DNA from: Lentisphaeria bacterium | GTDB taxonomy: Bacteria > Verrucomicrobiota > Lentisphaeria > Oligosphaerales > Oligosphaeraceae | Assembly: GCA_016303095.1 (NCBI GenBank) | Contig: JAEDMH010000073.1 | Location: forward strand, 1 to 11,775 | Length of the DNA: 11,775 nt | Direction of reading: 5' to 3' | Shown: positions 6,577 through 11,775 of the stretch, piece by piece | Position numbering within the stretch: the stretch's first letter is position 1 | Layout of the letters: every line of letters starts with the position of its first letter | The notes under the pieces: model-generated | Told to the model about the DNA's origin: nothing | The model's database searches: none | What the model saw: only the letters and a program-made list of their open reading frames with translations | Position numbers and translations under genes: made by a program

Positions 6577-7317
6577 ATGCCCCGCGCCGATGGACGACAA
6601 CCCGATGCCCTCCGTCCCCTCGCCTTTCTTCCGAATTTCCAATGCCATCCCCTAGGGTCGGTTTTGGCCGTGTGCGGCAAGACCCGGGTGGCTTGCGCCG
6701 TCTCCCTGGAGGAAAAAGTGCCCTCCTGGATGAAGGCCCAGGGGGTTCCCGGGGGCTGGATCACCGCGGAATATCAGATGCTGCCCAGCGCCACAGGCAC
6801 CCGGGGAGAGCGGGAATCCACCCGGGGCAAGGTCTCCGGACGCACGGCGGAAATCCAACGGCTGGTGGGACGTTCCCTCCGGGCGGTGGTGGATTTGGAA
6901 AAACTCCCCCCCGTCACCCTCCATGTGGATTGCGATGTGCTGGACGCTGACGGCGGCACCCGTTGCGCCTCCATCACGGGGGCCTACGCCGCCCTGGAGC
7001 TGGCCTGCCTCCGCCTCCAGGCCCGGGGAATCCTCCCCCAGTGGCCCCTGCGGACACGGGTGGCGGCGGTTTCCGTGGGCATTGTCTCCGGAACCCCCCT
7101 CCTGGATCTGTGCTATCAAGAGGATTCCGCCGCCGAGGTGGACATGAACGTGGTGATGACGGAGCAGGGACGTTTCGTGGAATTGCAGGGCACGGGGGAG
7201 GAGGCCACCTTCGACCAGGACCAACTGCAGGCGATGCTCTCCTTGGCCCAGGGAGGCCTCCGGCAGCTCTTCCAGGAACAGGAACGGATCCTTCGGGAGG
7301 CCCGGGATCATGTTTAG
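6577..7317 (+). CDS. rph: Ribonuclease PH
   Basis: RNase PH is a phosphate-dependent 3'-5' exoribonuclease that trims the 3' end of tRNA precursors, working as a hexameric ring in the cytoplasm. The 246-residue protein is full length. Family blocks are visible in order: the N-terminal ADGRQPDALRP, GWITAEYQMLPSAT (about 60-73), SGRTAEIQRLVGRSLRAVVDL (about 87-107), the phosphate-binding DCDVLDADGGTR (118-129), and YQEDSAAEVDMNVVMTEQG near the C-terminal third. These match the E. coli enzyme closely. The ATG at 6577 puts the DGR motif at the expected N-terminal place. AGGAG at about 6560-6564 is a plausible but slightly distant ribosome-binding site. The 3' end overlaps the next gene by 8 bases. 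Confidence 0.96.
   Translation: MPRADGRQPDALRPLAFLPNFQCHPLGSVLAVCGKTRVACAVSLEEKVPSWMKAQGVPGGWITAEYQMLPSATGTRGERESTRGKVSGRTAEIQRLVGRSLRAVVDLEKLPPVTLHVDCDVLDADGGTRCASITGAYAALELACLRLQARGILPQWPLRTRVAAVSVGIVSGTPLLDLCYQEDSAAEVDMNVVMTEQGRFVELQGTGEEATFDQDQLQAMLSLAQGGLRQLFQEQERILREARDHV
7295..7300 (+). promoter_or_regulatory. Shine-Dalgarno for the PD-(D/E)XK gene
   Basis: GGGAGG lies inside the end of rph, 9 bases before the ATG at 7310. It supports that start and implies translation coupled to rph. Confidence 0.6.
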
Positions 7318-8311
7318 CCAACCTCTCGCCAACGAACTCACCTGGTCCGTCAGCCGCAGCCGACTCTTCCGCAGCTGCCCCCGGGCCTACTACTTCCAAT
7401 ACTACGGCGCCTGGAAAGGCTGGCTCGCCCAAGCTCCTCCCCGCGCCCGACTCCTCTATCGGCTGAAAAAAATGACCTCCTTCCCCCTGTGGGGAGGGGA
7501 CATCGTCCACAAGCTGATCCAGAAGACCCTGGCGGACTTCCAGAGAAGCCGGCAGAAGCCCACTCTCGTCCAGCTCCAGGAGCAGGCCCGCAGCGCCCTG
7601 AACCAGGGCTGGAAGGAGTCCCTGAGCGGGGAGTGGAAAACCAATCCCAAGGGAAAGACCAATCTCTTCGAGCACTACTACCGGGGGGAAGGGGAAGCCA
7701 TCTCCCAGGAACAGATTCAGGCCCTGCGCGCCAAGGTCTTCGACGCCCTGGAGGGATTCCTCTCCTGCGGCATCCTGGACACCCTGGCGCCCTTGCCCGT
7801 GGGGCAATGGGGAGACATTGACACCACAAAATCCTTTGTGGCGGGGGAACTTCCCGCCCTGGAAAACGCCCCCGCCCTCCCCCTGAAGGTCTGGTGCGCT
7901 CTGGATTTCTCCTACCAAGACTCCCAGGGAATCCTCCATATTGTGGACTGGAAAACCGGCATCGAACACCGGGAGGAACTGCGCCTCCAACTCTCCTGCT
8001 ATGCCCTCTATGCCTTGAAAACCGGGAACATCCCCCTGGAACGCATTTCCCTGGAAGGGGTCTTCCTGAATGACGCCGGACGCATCAGCCACTACGAAAT
8101 CTCCCCGGAAAACCTGGTGACCGCTCAAGAGCAAATCCTGAAAAGCGCCAGCGCCATGCGGGCGAAACTCCAAGACCCCGCCCGAAATCTGGCCCAGGAA
8201 GAGGACTTCCCCTGCACCAGCGACACCCGACAGTGCCTCCGTTGCCCCTACCGACAGGCCTGCCCCCTCTTCCAGGAACCCGGAGACCCTTCTTTTCAAG
8301 AAATGTTATAA
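7310..8311 (+). CDS. PD-(D/E)XK family nuclease with probable 4Fe-4S cluster (RecB/Cas4-like)
   Basis: This is a 333-residue stand-alone nuclease of the PDDEXK_1 (RecB/AddB/Cas4) type. The catalytic core is visible: H67 in GGDIVHKLI, D199 in VWCALDFSY, D213 and K215 in IVDWKTG, and the QLSCY motif (Q227, Y231). One cysteine lies before the core (C23, in FRSCPRAYYFQYYG). A C-x2-C-x5-C set lies after it (C309, C312, C318), with C302 nearby. That split arrangement is known to bind a 4Fe-4S cluster in AddB, Cas4 and Dna2. Such enzymes cut single-stranded or unwound DNA ends. No helicase, Cas1/Cas2 or CRISPR array is in the window, so I infer a role in DNA repair or processing rather than adaptation. 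The gene overlaps rph by 8 bases and is probably its operon partner. Confidence 0.88.
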   Translation: MFSQPLANELTWSVSRSRLFRSCPRAYYFQYYGAWKGWLAQAPPRARLLYRLKKMTSFPLWGGDIVHKLIQKTLADFQRSRQKPTLVQLQEQARSALNQGWKESLSGEWKTNPKGKTNLFEHYYRGEGEAISQEQIQALRAKVFDALEGFLSCGILDTLAPLPVGQWGDIDTTKSFVAGELPALENAPALPLKVWCALDFSYQDSQGILHIVDWKTGIEHREELRLQLSCYALYALKTGNIPLERISLEGVFLNDAGRISHYEISPENLVTAQEQILKSASAMRAKLQDPARNLAQEEDFPCTSDTRQCLRCPYRQACPLFQEPGDPSFQEML

Positions 8312-8338
8312 CTTGTTGAACACAAACATGTTATAACA
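8304..8338. promoter_or_regulatory. Paired GTTATAAC palindromes before the HIT operon
   Basis: TGTTATAAC (8304-8312) and GTTATAACA (8330-8338) form an inverted repeat. Each contains the perfect 8-bp palindrome GTTATAAC. As direct repeats, ATGTTATAAC occurs at 8303 and 8328, 25 bases apart. TGTTGAACA, a further dyad, sits between them. The first copy overlaps the stop codon of the nuclease gene. In this GC-rich DNA the AT-rich pair looks like an operator with an embedded -10 (TATAAC), though no -35 is at the usual spacing. Confidence 0.5.
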
Positions 8339-8367
8339 AAAAAACATTCCCGCCGCATTTTCCCCTC

Positions 8368-8375
8368 AAGGAGGT
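8368..8375 (+). promoter_or_regulatory. Strong Shine-Dalgarno for the HIT gene
   Basis: AAGGAGGT is a near-perfect anti-16S match, 7 bases before the ATG at 8383. It is the best ribosome-binding site in the window and fixes the start. Confidence 0.8.
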
Positions 8376-8382
8376 ATTTCCC

Positions 8383-8835
8383 ATGTCCCCATTGGATGAA
8401 CACTGTGTCTTCTGCAAGATCCTCTCCGGCCAGATTCCGGCGGCCAAGGTCTACGAGGACGAGGAGACCCTCGCCTTTTTGGACATTGCCCCCTTCAATT
8501 TCGGGCACACCTTGATCATTCCCAAGCGCCACTGCCACGGGCTCAGCGACATGCCCCAGGAGAGCCGGGACGCCCTCTTTCGGGCGGCCTCCCTTCTAGC
8601 TCCCGTGGTGTTGCGGGTCACGGGAGCGGCGGGGTTCAACCTGTTGATGAACAACGGGCAGGCGGCGGGGCAGGAAGTGCCTCACGCCCATCTCCACATC
8701 ATCCCCCGGTTCATGGACGATCCGGTGCTTCTCCACGCTCCCCAGAAGCAGTATTCGGGGGAGGAGATGGCCCAGCTCCAGGAAAAGATCCGGTGCCGTC
8801 TGGCGGCCCGGCAGGAATCCCAGGAGCAGAAGTAG
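8383..8835 (+). CDS. HIT-family (histidine triad) nucleotide-binding protein
   Basis: This is a small cytoplasmic hydrolase or transferase of the HIT superfamily (HinT/Fhit type) acting on nucleoside phosphoramidates or dinucleoside polyphosphates. The 150 residues are of usual length. The histidine triad lies at 101-107 as HAHLHII (H101, H103, H105). The N-terminal CVFCKILSGQIPA with C8 and C11 is the usual zinc-binding start of the HinT subgroup, and GHTLIIPKRH (about 41-50) is the standard second block. The exact substrate cannot be told. The gene has the strongest ribosome-binding site in the window and sits at the head of a compact plus-strand block. It lies 71 bases after the nuclease gene and 17 bases before the next gene. 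Confidence 0.93.
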   Translation: MSPLDEHCVFCKILSGQIPAAKVYEDEETLAFLDIAPFNFGHTLIIPKRHCHGLSDMPQESRDALFRAASLLAPVVLRVTGAAGFNLLMNNGQAAGQEVPHAHLHIIPRFMDDPVLLHAPQKQYSGEEMAQLQEKIRCRLAARQESQEQK

Positions 8836-8852
8836 CAACCAGTTTGTCTCCC

Positions 8853-9278
8853 ATGGCGAATCCCCATTCCCCCCACTTGGACGAGCAGACGAGAGCCGAT
8901 CTGGCCCAGGCAAAGAAGCTTGCCCGCCAGGATTCCCGCTATCCCGCCACGGCCTTCTTCTATCTCATCAACACCCTCCGGGAAATGCTCAACCGCCGCA
9001 AGGAAGGAGAGCACGTCACTGGAAAGGAAGTCTGCCTGACCCTGCGTCAAAATCTTCTAGACGACTTTTCTCTCCTGGCCCCCGATGTCCTCCATGCATG
9101 GAACATCGTGGAGACCAATGACTTTGGAAACATGGTCTACGACATGGTGGAGGCCGGGATCTTCTCCACCTCCCCCCAGGATTCCCGGGCGGATTTCGTG
9201 GATGTCTATCCGATTCCGGGCGGTCTTGCCCTGCCCCAGGAGGGGCGGAGCCAGAGCTGGCCCATCCTGGAACCCTAG
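8853..9278 (+). CDS. Minf_1886 / TIGR04138 family protein (Verrucomicrobia/Planctomycetes)
   Basis: This small protein of unknown function has 141 residues from the ATG at 8853. The layout matches the Minf_1886 family (TIGR04138), which I recall as restricted mainly to Verrucomicrobia and Planctomycetes: a helical start with RYPATAFFYLINTLREML (30-47), the GEHVTGKEVCLTLRQ block (52-66), WNIVETNDFGNMVYDMVEAGIFS (83-105), and a DFVDVYPIPGG segment near the end. The frame runs upstream to 8793, but those 20 codons overlap the HIT gene, so the later start is preferred. Its own Shine-Dalgarno is not clear. No catalytic motif or membrane segment is visible. It follows the HIT gene by 17 bases and precedes an unknown protein by 34, so co-transcription is likely. 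This gene is my main lineage marker. Confidence 0.78.
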   Translation: MANPHSPHLDEQTRADLAQAKKLARQDSRYPATAFFYLINTLREMLNRRKEGEHVTGKEVCLTLRQNLLDDFSLLAPDVLHAWNIVETNDFGNMVYDMVEAGIFSTSPQDSRADFVDVYPIPGGLALPQEGRSQSWPILEP

Positions 9279-9312
9279 CTCCTTTCCCCACTCCGTTCTT
9301 CCCCCCACGCCC

Positions 9313-10608
9313 ATGTTTCTCTCTCATCCCTCCGCCTCCTGGACCCTCACCTATGGCGATGACACCGTCATCGGCCCCCTCTGCCTGGAAACCCAGGGAA
9401 AGCCTCTCTTCCGCGCCATGCACTGCGCCCTGGACGGGCGGCAGGAGGCGCCCCTGACGCCTGGCGCCCCCAGTGCCGTGCGGAAAGGGGGTTGCGCCAT
9501 CGTCCAGAGCAAAGGGACCTTTCCGGGGCGCGGGCCAGTGGAGCTTCTCCAGACTCAGCGCATCGCCGGCAACACCATCCGCCTCACCTATGACATCTCC
9601 TGGAAGGCGGAGGGCGTCCCCCTGAACCAGGGAATGGAGTTGGGCAGCCTGCGTCTAGAAGGAAACTGGGTTCGGTATCTGCTCTTCTCCCCCGGGAAAG
9701 TCCTCCAGGAAACGCCGGAATGGCAACCCCTTCCCCAGGATTTGGAGAAGACCCCCCTGGTCTTCTCCCCCATCCCCGTCGTCCTGCTTCTGGAGGACCA
9801 AGAGGGGCGACGCCTGGAATACGGCCTGGGCCAGGACCTGTGGCGTTGGCAGAAGGGCCTCAACGGAGACTTCCTCCACGCCACCAACCGCCTGACCCTT
9901 TCCCGGGATCGGGAGGGGCTGGTTCTCCGGCGCCACGTCGCCTTCTGCGATCCCCAGGAGGAAGCCCGGCGCGCCGCCCTCCTCCAGAGCGATCCCCGCT
10001 TCGCCGCCGACCCGGAGAGCGGTCGGGAGGCCCGTCCCGTCCCCGTCTCCTGCCCGGAGAAGCGTCAATTCCGGTTCCAGGCCTACGTGGCCTGGAGCGA
10101 ACCCGCCCTGTCCCCTGTCGCCCCCGTCCCGCCAGGAGCCAAGGAGCTCACCGCCAACACCCAGGGCATCCAGAATCTTTCCCAGGCCATTCCGGAGGGC
10201 GCCCCCCCCTGTCTGCTCCTGGATCTGTCCGCCATCTCCTTCCCTCCTGCCTCCCATGTGGGGCGGGCTGGGGAGCCCATGGCTCCTCCCTGCTGGGAGG
10301 GGCGGGCCTTCCAGGCGGTCTTCCGCCGCTGCCTCCGGCAAATCGCCAACGCCGCCCCCCAAGGCACTTTGATCCTCCGGGGAGTCTTTCCCGGGGAATG
10401 CCAATGGCCCAGCCATCTGGCCCGCCGGGGAGCCTCCCTGCCCCACTGGGATCTTCCCGCCATCCTGGAGAGCCTGGCCTGGGCCCGTCAGCTCCTTCCC
10501 GAGGCCTGGACCCTCCAAGTCGACGAGAAGGCCCCCTGGACGCTCCTTCCCTCCCTCTCCGCCCTGGGAGCCCCCTCCGGCTTCCGTCATGCCCAGGAGC
10601 AGGAATAG
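9313..10608 (+). CDS. Hypothetical protein, 431 aa
   Basis: I do not recognise this protein. From the ATG at 9313 it has 431 residues. The N-terminal two-thirds look beta-rich, with alternating hydrophobic strands and Trp/Tyr-containing turns (for example DTVIGPLCLETQGKPLF, RLTYDISWKAEGVPL and RYLLFSPGKVLQE). The last third is more mixed, with CLLLDLSAI, FQAVFRRCLRQIANA and WDLPAILESLAWARQLL. There is no signal peptide, membrane segment or clear catalytic motif. The frame extends to 9085, but that part lies over the Minf_1886 gene in another frame and I reject it. The stop is 6 bases before the methyltransferase start, so the two are probably co-transcribed. Base composition matches its neighbours. 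It could be a sugar-binding or substrate-binding protein or a partner of the methyltransferase. Confidence 0.7.
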   Translation: MFLSHPSASWTLTYGDDTVIGPLCLETQGKPLFRAMHCALDGRQEAPLTPGAPSAVRKGGCAIVQSKGTFPGRGPVELLQTQRIAGNTIRLTYDISWKAEGVPLNQGMELGSLRLEGNWVRYLLFSPGKVLQETPEWQPLPQDLEKTPLVFSPIPVVLLLEDQEGRRLEYGLGQDLWRWQKGLNGDFLHATNRLTLSRDREGLVLRRHVAFCDPQEEARRAALLQSDPRFAADPESGREARPVPVSCPEKRQFRFQAYVAWSEPALSPVAPVPPGAKELTANTQGIQNLSQAIPEGAPPCLLLDLSAISFPPASHVGRAGEPMAPPCWEGRAFQAVFRRCLRQIANAAPQGTLILRGVFPGECQWPSHLARRGASLPHWDLPAILESLAWARQLLPEAWTLQVDEKAPWTLLPSLSALGAPSGFRHAQEQE

Positions 10609-10614
10609 CGCCCC

Positions 10615-11478
10615 ATGGCACGAGACCCGCAATACCAGTTTCTGGACGCGGGGGCCGGCAGGAAGCTGGAGCGCTTCGGCCCCTGGATTCTGGCCCGTCC
10701 CTGCGCCCAGGCTGTGTGGCGTCCCCAGTTTCCCGCCCTGTGGAACGAAGCGGACGCCCTCTTTTCCCGGGAGCAGGGAGCCCATTGGCAATTCCGGAAT
10801 CCCCGGATGCGGGAGGGGTGGCATTGCACCCTGGGCGGCCTGGAATTTTTCCTGAAGCCCACGGATTTCGGCCATGTGGGCATCTTTCCGGAGCATCTTT
10901 GGGGATGGCGCCTGGTTCAGGAGGCCCTCCGGGGCTTTTCCGGCCCCGAGCCCCCCAGCGTCCTCAATCTCTTCGCCTACTCCGGGGGAGCCACCCTGGC
11001 CTGCGCCCAGGCCGGCGCACAGGTCTGCCATCTGGATGCCTCCCGAAAAATGACGGACTGGGCCCGGGAAAACGCCCGGATCAACCACCTGGAGAACGCC
11101 CCCATCCGATGGATCGTGGACGATGTGACCAAATTTCTGAAGCGGGAGCTGCGGCGGGGCAGACGCTATGACGGCATCATCCTGGATCCCCCCAGTTTCG
11201 GGCGGGGCACCAGCCAGGAGCTCTTCCAAATCGACGCCTGCATGCTGGAACTCCTGGAACTCTGCCGGGACATTCTCTCCCCCCGCCCCCTCTTCCTCCT
11301 CCTGACCTGCCACACCCCGGGATACACCCCCCTGGTTCTCTCCCATCTGGCCACCCAGACCCTGCCCCCAGGGAAAATCCGTTCCGGGGAGATGGCGTTG
11401 CCCACCCAGGACCCCGCGATCCTGGCCGTCCCCTCCGGGGCCTACGCCTTCTGGCAGCCTGACTCCCCCCGTCCGTGA
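10615..11478 (+). CDS. SAM-dependent RNA methyltransferase, RlmI-like
   Basis: This is a class I SAM methyltransferase of the Methyltrans_SAM / RlmI group, whose studied members make 5-methylcytidine in 23S rRNA. The 287-residue protein shows HVGIFPEHLWGW (87-98), motif I VLNLFAYSGGATLACAQAGA (116-135), an acidic end of strand 2 at D141, and the motif IV block DPPSFGRG (191-198). C232 in TCHTPG is placed where the CS motif of m5C enzymes lies. E. coli RlmI is about 396 residues with an N-terminal PUA domain; none is apparent here, so the RNA target is inferred only by family. AGGA sits about 10 bases before the ATG. It starts 6 bases after the unknown protein and shares the four bases GTGA with the next gene. 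Confidence 0.85.
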   Translation: MARDPQYQFLDAGAGRKLERFGPWILARPCAQAVWRPQFPALWNEADALFSREQGAHWQFRNPRMREGWHCTLGGLEFFLKPTDFGHVGIFPEHLWGWRLVQEALRGFSGPEPPSVLNLFAYSGGATLACAQAGAQVCHLDASRKMTDWARENARINHLENAPIRWIVDDVTKFLKRELRRGRRYDGIILDPPSFGRGTSQELFQIDACMLELLELCRDILSPRPLFLLLTCHTPGYTPLVLSHLATQTLPPGKIRSGEMALPTQDPAILAVPSGAYAFWQPDSPRP

Positions 11479-11775
11479 CCCCCTCCCCCCTTCCTCTTCT
11501 CCTCATGCTGGCGGGGGCTCTGGCCGGCAGGACCGCCTTTCTCCTCCCCGCCCCCTCTCTCCGCCTCCTGCTTCCCCCGCTGACCTCCCTGACAGGCCTG
11601 CTCCTGGGTCTCCGCCTGGCAGGCACCCCCTCCCTCCGCTCCCTGCTTCTCTCTTCCCCTGGCCCCACCCCCTCCGGCAAGCGGCGATGCCTTCGGCTCC
11701 TGGGCTGGACTCTCCCCCTCTTCCTCCTGCTTCAAGGGCTCCAACTCCTTCTGGCCAAACTCATCCCCCCCGCCG
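11475..11775 (+). CDS. Membrane protein, 3' end cut by the window
   Basis: This is an open frame that runs off the window end, 100 residues visible. A GTG at 11475 overlaps the methyltransferase stop as GTGA, and an ATG lies in frame at 11505. The GTG start gives four bases of overlap and suggests translational coupling; I prefer it but not strongly. The sequence is very rich in Leu, Pro and Gly with at least three hydrophobic segments: about 5-24, 31-49 and 71-92. A polar PSGKRRCLR loop lies between the last two. I cannot identify the family. The layout would fit a bile-acid:sodium symporter-like or cation/proton antiporter-like protein equally well. It looks like the next member of the 8383-onward operon. 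Confidence 0.6.
   Translation, partial: MTPSPLPLLLMLAGALAGRTAFLLPAPSLRLLLPPLTSLTGLLLGLRLAGTPSLRSLLLSSPGPTPSGKRRCLRLLGWTLPLFLLLQGLQLLLAKLIPPA

Noticed and set aside
5276..6950. Plus-strand frames of 386-401 residues opposite the lipoprotein gene
   Set aside because: These are Pro/Gly/Arg-rich products without domains. The minus-strand frame carries a lipoprotein signal and better amino-acid composition.
6974..8299. 441-residue open frame antisense to rph and the nuclease
   Set aside because: It spans two well-supported genes in reverse, with a proline- and glycine-rich low-complexity end.
7310..8311. Calling the Fe-S nuclease Cas4
   Set aside because: The cysteine and catalytic layout resembles Cas4, but at 333 residues it is longer than typical Cas4, and there is no Cas1, Cas2 or array in the window.
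9085..9312. 76-codon N-terminal extension of the unknown 431-residue protein
   Set aside because: It overlaps the Minf_1886-like gene in another frame and has a low-complexity composition. The ATG at 9313 lies cleanly after that gene.
9655..11346. 563-residue antisense frame over the unknown protein and the methyltransferase
   Set aside because: It is the longest frame in this part, but it is Gly/Glu-rich with no motif, while the sense methyltransferase beneath it is well supported. The sense reading of the unknown gene is also tight with its neighbours.

Overview
This is a GC-rich bacterial chromosomal window of ordinary cellular genes. The best lineage clue is the gene at 8853-9278. Its product resembles the Minf_1886 / TIGR04138 family, which is known mainly from Verrucomicrobia and Planctomycetes, so I infer a member of the PVC group, most likely Verrucomicrobiota. 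Some genes have a clear Shine-Dalgarno sequence (8383, 7310) and others have none, and mreC appears to start at TTG.

Layout. Positions 1-419 are gene-free and hold hairpin and short repeat sequences. A sodium:solute symporter follows on the plus strand (420-2006). A second repeat-rich gene-free stretch (2007-2458) separates it from a convergent minus-strand block. Read in its own direction, that block runs: an unknown lipoprotein (6269-5208), a secreted parvulin-type prolyl isomerase (4994-3903), tadA (3802-3317) and mreC (3304-2459). After a divergent gap (6270-6576), the plus strand carries rph and an overlapping PD-(D/E)XK nuclease with a probable 4Fe-4S cluster (7310-8311). A compact probable operon then starts at 8383: a HIT-family protein, the Minf_1886-like protein, an unknown 431-residue protein, an RlmI-like SAM methyltransferase, and the start of a membrane protein cut by the window end.

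Functional themes are RNA maturation and modification (TadA, RNase PH, the methyltransferase), envelope biogenesis (MreC, parvulin, lipoprotein) and DNA processing (the RecB/Cas4-like nuclease). I see no phage, transposase, CRISPR, toxin-antitoxin or secondary-metabolite genes.

The least ordinary material is non-coding. The symporter gene lies between two direct copies of a roughly 112-bp intergenic module that ends in a GC-rich hairpin. There is also a 9-bp-periodic CTAG array at the left edge, a pair of 39-bp REP-like repeats, and a paired GTTATAAC palindrome in front of the HIT gene. I do not find a clear new multi-gene system. The strongest candidates for follow-up are the repeat family, the uncharacterised 431-residue protein and the Fe-S nuclease coupled to rph.
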